Below, piece after piece: positions 48,001 to 60,000 of a stretch of 64,000 nt of DNA. The position numbers and the translations under genes are program-made. Origin of the DNA: Lamellibrachia satsuma (lineage: Eukaryota > Annelida > Polychaeta > Sabellida > Siboglinidae); contig BSQZ01000001.1 in assembly GCA_033239005.1 (NCBI GenBank), positions 7,757,500-7,821,499 of the forward strand. The letters are read 5' to 3'. The notes beneath the pieces were generated by a model. The model had not been told where the DNA came from. It ran no database searches and saw only the letters and a program-made list of their open reading frames with translations. The number at the start of each line of letters is the position of its first letter. Position 1 is the first letter of the stretch.

Positions 48001-51000
48001 AATGAAACAAATAATGGATAAATTATATTTTAAAATGGTAGTTCAACACATTTGAGTGGTCACAATGTTAGAATATAATAATATGGTTTATGCTGTATGA
48101 CATGATTTTACAATAAAAACAGTCATATTTGTACCTTTGAGTTAAGGTAGCTGGGGCAGCTGGTGTGTCAGTTGATTTTTTCTTCATAACATGCTAGGAA
48201 ATATTGAACTGATCGTCGACACCAGAAATAATCACCCATCCATCACTGATGTCATATTTTGCCAATCCGTCCTTTAAAAAACTGACTTCTTAGAAAGGCC
48301 GGCAATGTTTTTTTAACTACAACACTTATGATGATGCTGAAATTGGGTGTATGAACGCATCTTTCGTGTAGGCAAGTTTACATGGTTTGAAATTACAATT
48401 GGTGAAAGGTTTGTGTCAAAATACGCTGCTACTTTGTGGTGTAGCAGATGTAATTCGTTTATGTTAACCAACCTCTCCCTTAAAGTTATCAGTGACACTG
48501 TCATACTTATATGTATGTAATTTTTTTTGTTGATTTTCTCCAAATGATATAATTTTGCATTTTGTGGCTATTTTTTTACATTTACAAAAAAATATTTCAT
48601 CTTGTAACATAACCAAATAAATGAAATACTCCAAATTTTATTAGTCTGGAATATTATATAGTATTTCAACTACAATCTGTGAAGAAATGGTTAATTTATC
48701 TTAAACACTTCTACTGAAGCTACTCAATTCAAGACAACCATATAATAGCCATACCAGTTACCTTAATTAAATATTGCAGAATGTAAAAAAACAGGTGCAA
48801 TTTTCTTACAGGTTTTAATAATTGATCCTGGGGACCATTTCACTAAGACTAAGAGCTAGGAAAGTTTTTTAAGATCATTTTGAAAATGCATTTCAGTAAG
48901 ATGCTCATAAAATTATTAAAATTATTGAAATTTCCATCGTAAATTCCACAGCATGTACAATTGGACAAAATAAATAGAAAAGCTGTCCAAAAGTGGCTGA
49001 TAATACAATCTGTCGAATACTTTTCAACAACACTGGGTAATTTTTAAAAAGAAGATGGCGTGTCACACAGGACACTATTTCTGTAACACACCGGCGGCGT
49101 GTTGTTTTGACAAGTGAAGTTTTGACAGTTTTCAATAACAAAGCTTGCGGAGAGCACCAACAACCTCAACCGAAGTTGTGTCATTGAGTATAGCAATATG
49201 AAGGTTAGGGGTGTACATATTTTAGTTAGACACAGCTAAAAATTTGCTCAAAATTGAATAGCAAACATTTTGTGAACAACCTTGACCTTCACAGTGCCGT
49301 AAAAGAGTGCACACGACGACTTGTCAACATCGGTGCTGTAAAATAGATGCTGTAGACAAAACGCATAATTTATTAACTATTCCTTGCTCACATTTTGAAA
49401 ACTTATTTTACTGTTAAAAACTGGATTTCTACATAAAAGTGGAGTCAAGATAATATGCGGTTAGTTAAATTTGACTGTTAATGGTGGATATGTTTTGCTT
49501 TATGAACGGTCTAACCTCGTTGTAAGTTAGGAGTGTTTTTATGGTTTATTCTTAGTGAAACGCAATTTTCTGTTTTAATTATAGCTAAGGAGCGAAATAA
49601 ATTTTTATGAGTGAAATCATGCTGATGAGCTCATAAGAATGTTATTGAAACAAGTGGCAGTCACAGTGGCATGCAATTGCCAGTGGTATACTTTATATTT
49701 TATAACTAATTTTTTTGTCATTTGTGGCACATCAGTTGAGACACCTAGTAACAGTGCTGTTTACTAAATAAAACAGCTATGTCAGGTGCTGCCACCTGGT
49801 GACTGTAAGTAACTTGGCTGTTGCACACAATTTTAATAGTCGCATAATACTAATGCTAGAAGTCTGTTTCAGCTGGCCCTTATCCAGACTCGCAGTGTCA
49901 TAGCACACCTCAAGAGCCTCTTCCCGGACATTGACTATGAGCTGAGTATGTATGTTGACTGCATGGGTCATTTGGTCATTATCAGGGAAATTGATCATAT
50001 TAGGGCATTTTGTTACTAAACAATTAAACATGTAGAATCTAGTAGACATATGAAGTAGTATTAAAGGGACTGTGTAATGATTTTTGTTGATACGGAGGTA
50101 GTTGAGGTTTCATATAATTAAAATGACCAAATTCTTTTATTTTTATACCAGAGTTCATCTAGATTAACAAAGTTGTACTTCATGCTTTGATCTTTATTAC
50201 TGTAGTATATTTACCATCAGAAATAGTATAAACATGAATTTGACGGATCAATAAATCATAAAATAAAAAACATACTTCACATTCAAAAGTGAATATTTAT
50301 TAACATGTCTATTGCTGTACCGTGTAGAACAATCTCCTCCATCCTTCCCTCCCATCCCTCCGTCCCCCCCTCGCTCCCTCCCTCCCTCCATCCGTACCTT
50401 GCCTCCCTCCCTTCCTCCCTACCTTGCCTCCCTCCCTTGCCTCCCTCCCTGCCTCCCTCCCTCCACTGAGACCACTGCTCATTCATATTCTTGAAAAACC
50501 AAGTAATGTCATTGTTGATTATATCAGTCGTTCCTTATTTCATAACAGTTTTATTAGTAGTTTGTAGCTATGTTTAAATTGTTTATGTTCCAGTTACGAT
50601 GACAACGATGGGTGATAATATCCTTGACACCGCATTGTCCAAGGTACGCAAAAAACGAACATGCCTACACTTGCTACCGACAACGTCATTGCTAAGACAT
50701 TAAACTAATGGTAATCATTCAGTGTACAATACAATGGCATATTTATGGGGGGGGGCAGCATTAGGCCATGTCCTGGGGGGGCATTGGGACATGCACCCCT
50801 CTCTTTGGCTTTTTTTTCAGTATTTTTCTTTTCATGGTAAACTAGTGAGTGAGTAAGCTTGCCCCTCCCCCCTTTTGCGAGATGCTAGATATGCCACAGG
50901 TACGATGTTACAATTTAAACTTATTACATGCAATGCATACATACACTATTACTGCTGGCCAGTCGATATTGCACCAGACGTAGTGTCTCATGCAGGATGC

Positions 51001-54000
51001 ATACTATGTAGCAATGTACGAATGTGTCACCATTTTCTAAAGAAACCCCGCCAAAACACCAATGTTTCGTAGCTTTGTCAAGAAACCAAGCAATGTACCA
51101 ATTTGTCACGACTTGTACAAAAGCCAGCATGTTTCTGTATCAATTGTTCCTTTCTTGCTACCATTAACCACATCAATGACCAACTAAAAAGCTTTAGCTA
51201 TTTTGTGTTTTTAGCTTCGTTACTCCATGTATTTTAAATTACATGTTGTTGTTACTCTGACTGCTTGTATGGCCCTGTGACTGCACAGTTGTAAAGCCAA
51301 ACACGACACCAAATAGTTTGACCTGCAGACTTTAGCCAGGAGAACAATATGCCAGGATACTGTGTTGCATGGTTGTTTGTAAGCACAGAAGGTATAGACT
51401 GACTGGTGCTACACACTTGTTTGTAAGCACAGAAGGTATAGACTGACTGGTGCTACACACTTGTTTGTGAGCACAGAAGGTATATATAGGTTGTGATTGT
51501 TGTCTCTCCTTCCGTGCATTTATTTAATGTCGCTTCTTCCTTCACCTCAAAAGGATCACTAAGCATGACATGGCATTTATCGTAATTTTTATAGAAAATC
51601 AAGAATGGCACCCTGCAATGTGGCAATGACATGGTTTAGTTCTTGTCAATGGCCAGTTCAAAGCTAAATGTCTTTGTTTAACTGTAACGATAGTTATGTT
51701 GAAACTATTTAGTCTAATTTTACAATAATAATGAAAATTTATATATCATGTAGTTAGCAAAATTGAACAGAATTATGTTTCACCTTATCCTACTTATAAA
51801 TATACACACTTTGCCATTTGTTTTGTGACTACAATATTCCATTTTATATGCATACATATGCTGTTAGCTTGATAAGTAATTATATACATTTTGAAATGTA
51901 AGATAAAGGTTTTCCCTTGTGCACCTGTAATATGTACACAGAAGGGCGTACTTTTAGAAATATTTAATATTCCTATAATATGTTGGTAAACAGAGCTTCT
52001 ATCACCCATACGTCTACATGACATGCTTATACTACATGGTGAGATCTGTATTCTTGTAATCTGCACAGTTATCTTTCAAGCACAGTGATGTTATATGTTC
52101 CAGTACCAATTGGACAAGCCAAAAAGAATCTGATGAATTAGAGCAACAGGCCATTTTTAACCAAGTAATTGTTTGAAAAACGATTTTTCCATCATGTATT
52201 TTACTTAAATGTTACTGTATATACCACTAAAGTACAAATTAAATGTGTGTATGTCCAGAAATTTTCTACAAATAATCGTTTGATTTCATGATCATAAATG
52301 ATAATCAAATGCTCATCCTTCTATCAACTAACCAGTATTTGCTGTTGGGCGATGTTAACAGATTGGAGAGAAAAGTCTGTTCACGAAGGAACTGGAGAAG
52401 GCTCTACTGGACAACACAGTTGATTTTGTGGTTCACTCCCTTAAAGATCTTCCCACTGTGCTTCCCGAGGGAATGGTCATAGGAGCAATCTGCAAGTAGG
52501 TACTTGAGTCGAGAATCAAGATTGACTATAAAATGACAATCACATTTCCACAGAAAATGGCTGTTATGGTTACGTTGTTCAAGATTATTGATACTAAAAG
52601 TAATTGATTTATATTCAGTGCAGTAGATGCCTCCAGCTGCTATCAGTCTCATAAATAATTATTTTATTTACATAAATAAAAAGTGTAGCGCCACAAGTCA
52701 AGTCCTTCAGTCGAGCCATCACGTTGTCAAATATATGAAAAACACATCGCTGGGTTTTCTATTTCACTGCAGTCAGTTTGTAATAACATTGCCATTATGG
52801 TGTCTGGGAACCGTTTTGCTGAGGACAATAGCCACTCTCTTCGAATGGGCTATAATGTAGACACCATTAACAAGGACTTGTTGACTTCCGGAATCTTGGT
52901 GCAGCAGCGACTTGAAATTGGTGTAGAGAATTTTCAGAAAAAAGTGGAATATCGAATAGAATAAGTATTACTATTGCATATATATATATATATATATATT
53001 ATACATAAACATATTGTAGACATATATTAGAAAACAGTTTTTGTTAATTAATAGTCAGAGGCAGGAGTTTAGAGTAAGTTAGTTCCGGACTCCGACAGGG
53101 AAGTCAGTGAGTGTTAATAGGGTTGTTTACCATTCGAAAATTGAGATAGCATAGTGAATAGTCAGAAACAGTGGAATATTGGTTAGAATAAGTATTACTA
53201 TTACACATATACTATATACACAAACTTCTTATAGACATATATTAAGAAACTGTTCTTGTTAACAGAGCCAGTATTTTTCCCGGACTCAAATTCAATGAGC
53301 AATAATTGGGAGTTTGTTTACAGGTCGTGAATTAAACTGGTGTACCAAACTATCGTATACATTGTTAAATATATATTAGATAAAGTGATACAATTACATA
53401 CATAAGGTAATATCTGATATAGTTGTAGTAAACGATTTCAGTAAAAAGGAAATAACAGCAGGATTTTAGCGTAAGTTGGTTTACACTGACTTCGTTGTTT
53501 TGTTTACACAGTGTTCTCCGTATTCGCTAGGTGGCAGGCTTTTTTTTTTGCTCGTGCGAGCTTAGTAGAAAAGACATAGTTAGCAAGTATATTAGCCTAA
53601 AGTGTTCTTTGAACACAAAAACAGCTAACGTAGCAACCAGATTAAGTCTAAATTTTGTGATGGCGCCGTGCAAACGGCAGGTAAAGGCCACCAGGCATTT
53701 AATATGCAGCAGTTGTAGCAACTGGGTGGATTTCGTCAAGTCCGGGTGTGAGAAGTCTTGGGCTGAGGTTCAGGCAGATAGTTTTAGTTTTGAGTGTAGG
53801 GGATGTACGAGGATGAAGGAACTTGAGGTGGAGTTGGAACACTGAGGCTGCTCGTTGTGGCAGTGGTGGGAAGGGAGCAGGTGGGTTGTGCGAGTGGTTC
53901 TGGTGGGGGGACAATTGATAAAGTGGGGGAAGACGACGAGAGAGATGCTGGGGAGAGCTCACCTCAGCCTGGGAGGAGGTTGAGAGGAGGTAATGTGACA

Positions 54001-57000
54001 GGTCGTAGGGAGACAAGACGGAAGGAGACAGGACGAAAGGAGACGAGAAGGAAAGAAATGGGAGGGAAGACAAATGGATCGAAGGAAAGGGGAGTGGGGG
54101 AGACAGTAGCGAAGGAGTCGGGGGGAGGAGATGATAGTTAAGGCGATGGGAGTGAGGGAGCAGGAGGGAAGGCGACATGAGCGCAAGTTAGCCAGGAAAC
54201 GCTAGGTAAAGATGACAGGTTGTTGAGTGAGACAGAGCCTGATAACAGTCTGCCACCAAGTGACAAGGCTGCAGGACAAAATGTGATGGAGGGGATCCAT
54301 CGGAAGAGCTATTCCGAGGCAGTGATAGAGGGGGTGAGAAAGAGAACGAGGGTGTTTGTGGGGGACTCAATAGTTAGGAAGACCAACAGAGTCTTAAAGA
54401 AGGGAGATGACGTTGTAGTTTGCTTGCCTTGGGCCAAAATAGAGGCGATAACTGAGAGGGTAGAAAACATCGTGGGTTCGGGCAAGGGTGGATCTGTTTT
54501 AGTACACGTAGGGACAAATAACGTAGAGAGGGAGGTACAACTGCCATAGTTAGGAAATACAGGAATTTGGTCAGAACACTAAAGCAGACGTGGGTTGAAC
54601 AGGTAGTACTGTCAGGGAAGGGATTTTACCAGTAATAGGAAGGAGGGGTCATAGATATCAAAATTGCCGGGGGATGGCAATTAACATGCTAGTCGACAAG
54701 CTATGTAGGGAAGAGGAAGTGGGTTTTGTGGATTTGTGGGGAAGTTTTGTTGGAAGGACTGATATGTACATGAAGGACAGGCTTCATCTAAGTTGAAAGG
54801 GGGCAGCAGTATTTGCGGATGGACTCAGAGCAGCAGTAGACAGTGGCATGGGTAGCATAACGAATGTTTTTGGTAGTCAACACTACTTAAACTAGAAGCG
54901 CAGGGGGGTTAATTAGAGATGCCTCAAGCAGAACAAGAGGCCACCAGTACAGATGAACCAATAACAAAATTTTTGAAAGCCATGTCTGAAACAGGTTATA
55001 GATGCGTGTGTTTAAATGCTAGGAGTATAGTAAATAAGAAAAACGAATTAAACATTATGGTAGAAGATATTGACCCTCACATAATTGGCATTACCGAATC
55101 ATGGGCCAAGACAGACATAACAGGTGCTGAATTAGGATTGACAGGATACGTAATGTTTAGGAGAGATCGAATAGGAAGAAGGGGAGGGGGAGTTATTTTA
55201 TATCTTAAAGAATCTATTCAGGCTTATGAAATAAAATTAGAAAGGGAAGCAGATTACGATGAAGCTGTTTGGTGCAAAATAGTTTCAGGAACTTCAAAAT
55301 GAACTATTGGATTAGTTTACCGAAGTCCAAATATAAACGAAGAGGATAACACAAAAATACAAAATGCTATAAAGGAAGTTAGTAAAGGAGAATGTATCAT
55401 AATGGGAGATGTTAACCATTTTAACCACATGCAATGGAAATCTCTAGAGAATACAGGGATGAGGACCAACAATTTCTATTTTTAATTCAGGAGAGCTTCC
55501 TTACTCAACACGGGCTAGAACCAACCAGGATAGAAAATGTATTAGATATAGTTTTATCATCACAAAAAGAATTAGTGGACAATGTAAAAATACATGAACC
55601 ATTGGGTAACGGTGACCACAATCAAATACATTTTGGCATCAATGTAAAATCAGAAAGTAAAAATAAAAAATGTATAGGAGAAACTTCCACAAAGGTAACT
55701 ATAAAGATATGAGAAAATACTTAGCAAAGCTAGATTGGAATAACATGCTGATGAATAAGACCGCAATTGAATGTTGGAATATTCTAAAATATGAAATTGA
55801 GAGTATCATAAAAAAATTTCCCTTGAAAAAACAAGGAAAGAAAAAAAGAAACACTTGTCAAAAGAAGTTATTAAAAAAATAGTGTTTAAGCAAGCTATGT
55901 GGAGGGTTTATAGGCGTACCAGAAAGGATGAAGACTGCAAATTACAAAGAGGCACTTAACCTAGCTATCACTGAAATTAGAAGATCTAAAAGAACCTTTG
56001 AAAAAAATTGGCAGGTAATATAAAAAAAATTACAGCAAGAGTTTCTATGTTTATGTAAAGAGTAAACAGAAAGTTCGAGATAAGGTCGGACCACTGGAAA
56101 ACAACAGTGGAAACATAATTTCAGACAGGTTTCAAATGGCAGAGGTCCTGAATGAGTATTTCAGCTCAGTTTTTACCACAGAAGATATCAACTCACTTCC
56201 AGTTCCATTTACTAAATTTGAAGGCAATAAATAAAAACATTTAGGGCAATTATTTCTAAGTCCTGAAATTATAGCAAACAAAATTAAGACGATGAAAGAT
56301 AATAAATCACCTGGAGTTGATGGGATACCACCAAAACTGCTTAAGGAAATTGTTGAGCAAATTAGTACACCACTTGCAAAATTGTTTAACTTGTCACTAG
56401 AAGAAGGAATAGTTCCTTCAGAATGGAAAGAAGCAAACATTATGCCACTATTTAAGAAGGGATCGAGGAACAAGCCAGAAAATTACAGACCAGTGAGTTT
56501 AACATCAGTTGTATGTAAATTACTCGAAACATTAATTAGAGACCACATGGTGGAATTCCTTGTAAAACATAATTGAATAAATACATCTCAACATGGGTTC
56601 CTAAAAGCAAGGTCATGTCTAACCAATCTCTTATGTTTTTTTTAAAGAAATTACAAAGTGGGTAGATGAGTGGATGTTGTCTACTTAGATTTTCAGAAAG
56701 CTTTTGATAAAGTGCCACACGAAAGATTGTTACTTAAACTAAAAGCCCATGGTATAGGTAATGATGTAATCAACTGGATAGAAAAGTGGCTTACACACAG
56801 AAGACAGAGAGCAAAAGTAGATGGTCAGATTTCAAACTGGAAATCGGTTTTGAGTGGGGTACCACAGGGATCAGTATTAGGCCCTACACTGTTTTTAATA
56901 TATATAAATGATTTAGAAGATGACATATCTAGCAAAGTACTCACATTTGCAGATGACACAAAAGTATTCAGAAAGGTTACAAATGATACAGACAAACAAA

Positions 57001-60000
57001 GGTAACAGGATGATCTAGATAAATTAGTTAAATGGTAAAAAAAATGGCAAATGTTATTCAATTTTGGGAAGTGTAAATGTATACACATAGGACATGGAAA
57101 CATGGACGAAGAATATAAAATGGGGGATGCTGTACTAGGTAGAACCACACAAGAAAAGGACTTAGGAGTAACATTTAGTGCTGACATGAAAGTTTCAGAG
57201 CAATGTGGGATTGCTGCTTCAAAGGGAAATCAAATTCTAGGGCTAATTAGGAGAACTATCATGTATAAGGAGAAACAGCTAATTGTACCCCTGTACAAAG
57301 CAATAGTTAGACCACATTTGGAATACTGTATTCAAGCATGGAGGCCATAGACAAACTAGAAAGAATACAACGAAGAGCAACTAAAATGATTCCAGAATTA
57401 AGAGACCTTAGTTACAAAAGTTGCTTATTACAATGTGGTTTGACAACACTAGAGACCAGGAGACTAAGAGGAGACCAAATAGAAGTGTTTAAAACAGTGA
57501 ACGGTTATGAAGATGTTGATAGGAATATGTTCTTCAAACTTAAAGAAGGCAGTAGAACCAGAGGACACAAAGCAGCATTAGTTAAGGAGCAGTGTAGGTT
57601 GGACATGAGAAAGTACTCTTTCTCACAGAGAGTGATAAATGAATGGAACAAACTGCCAAATGATTGTGTTAATGCTAGTAGTGTGAATATGTTTAAAAAT
57701 AGAATTGACAGATATTTGATAAGGGCGGGCTGCACATAGATGAGAAAATTGTTGGACTCTCGATAAGCCAATGGCTTCCTTGTCCACTTGCCACTTGAAC
57801 TTGTTGTTTGGGATGGCAATCTTGTTAAATCTTGTTAAATCAAATAATGACAAAAATGCAAGCCCGTCAGTGTATTTTTGTGCTGAGGACTAGTTATCTG
57901 TCCACCAGAATTTTATACAGCAGGTGGGAAATTAACCATCTCTGCAAATCACATTTAACTCTTCCAAAGATCTTGTTGTAACCCGGCAGTTTATTGTTAA
58001 ATATGAGGGGCCTCACACATAATTCGCCCTGTCATGTAAAATAAGTAAATCTCACAGATCACTTGTTAATGTTAATTTTTCATCAGAACCTGCACCATTT
58101 GTCGGCCATTATGAAAATATTTTTGTACACCCTAAAAATAAAGATTGTTGTTCATTTTAAGAGGGACAGAATACATAAATGTTCTCTCCGCTGTCCATGT
58201 TCATCAAGTGTCACCTCAGTACAGTGATATTTACATGTGTAAACAGCACATTATGAAGATGTCTGCTGGTCCATGCAAGACATGGACTACTGTTCTCTGG
58301 TAAACTAATTACAATCATAGTACAGTTGTATATTGTATATACAGTATGTTGTACAGTTGTATATTGTATATACAGTATGTTGCCTGTGGTTTATTCTCGC
58401 GCCTTGCATTGTTTTCCAGGCGTGACGACCCCCGCGATGCACTCGTGTTGCATCCATGCCTCGCGAACAACAATCACACTTTAGCTACGCTACCAAAAAA
58501 TAGGTGAGTCTCATAGTTGGAAATTGTCATAGATGTTCCTTTGTTGGATGTAGAGGCTTCATGGACAGTTTCACCTGCCACAGTTGCTTTTTACAAGATT
58601 TAACATGATTTAACAAATAACATTTTGTATTTGTGTTACTTATCTTTTTTTGTATTTACGTGTTGTTACATATCGTTACTTGTCATTACTTGTTATGTGT
58701 CATTACTTGTTACTTGTCATTACTTGTCACATGTCATTACTTGTTGTTACTCATTGTTACTTCTTTCATGTCATATTTGTCGTTACTTGTTGTTACTTGT
58801 CGTGACTTCTGTTACAGTGTCATAGGTACGAGTTCACTGAGACGAGCCGCTCAACTGAAGCGGAACTTCCCTTCGCTAAGGTTCAAGGACATTGTATCCA
58901 TCTCATTGCCATGTTCCACACACAAACTTCCGGGCTCCCATTTTGTAACAAAAGTGTCACACAGAAAATGTTGTGTTAAGTGATTATGCTTGAATGTGCT
59001 ACAGAATGTTTAGTTTAGTATAGTTTTGTTTATTCAAGATATCTGAATGTGTTTGATGGCTGCTGCTGATGTGGAATGTAAATTCTTATTTGCTAGCACC
59101 AAGGAAACCAGCTAGGTTTAAGCACTGACTCTTCAGGTTAAAAGTCCAAAAAGGATTTGATTGTTTCACCTGAACATAACAGGTGGCAGTGCTACCTCAA
59201 GTCCCTTTTCATGTGGGAAATTAAAATGGTAAAATTGCTCCTTAACTAGTATAAAAGCGAGGCAACTTGAACACAAGGCTACGAAAGTTGGACAAGAGCA
59301 ACGACTACGATGGATTGATCCTTGCTGTTGCCGGCATGGAACGGATGGGATGGCAGGACAGGATCTCTCGGGTGAGTCTCAGTTCATCCTGGCATCATCT
59401 CAAAACATCAACCTGTGATTCGGGGTCATCTCAAAACATCAACCTGTGATTCGGTGGTTGTCTCAAAATATCAACCTGTTATTCGGGGGTCATCTCAAAC
59501 ATCAACTTCTGATTCAGGGGTCATCTCAAAGCATCAACATGTGATTTTAATTACAGTTGACCGCTAGAGGAGTGGTGAGGAGGGACTGTGGAACTAGAAG
59601 GAGGACATTCTGGGGCAAGGGAAGCGGCCTACAAAGCCAGGGGAAGGTGTACTGGAGTAGTACCAGAGTTGTGGGAGGGGGATGTTGATGTCAAACTGAA
59701 AGCTTTGGGTGGTATATTAGGAATACAAAAGAAATTATGTCCTCCAGGAAGTAAAGCCTTTTCAATAAATTCCATAATTATGTGGGGATAGTCAAACACC
59801 AAGCATGATTTATTTCAGACCCTTGATCCCGACACTGAGTGTATGTACGCAGTGAGCCAGGGGGCCATGGCAGTTGAGTGTCGGGGTTCGGACCCGGAAA
59901 TACTGGAACTACTTTCCCATCTCCATGACTACGACACTCTTCTTGGAATCATTGCAGAGAGAGCCTTTCTCAGGGAACTGGTGAGTGGGTTTGTGGTATT

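Larger units (their letters stand above)
52930..57845 (+). mobile_element. CR1-clade LINE, near full length but mutated (HMBS intron 4)
   Basis: Order: repeated 5' units (52941-53500), ORF1 (53659-54895), ORF2 with endonuclease (54919-55640) and reverse transcriptase (56292-57739), then a 3' tail with ATCTTGTTAA twice. Same strand as HMBS. Several stops and frameshifts, so it is not autonomous. Confidence 0.92.
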
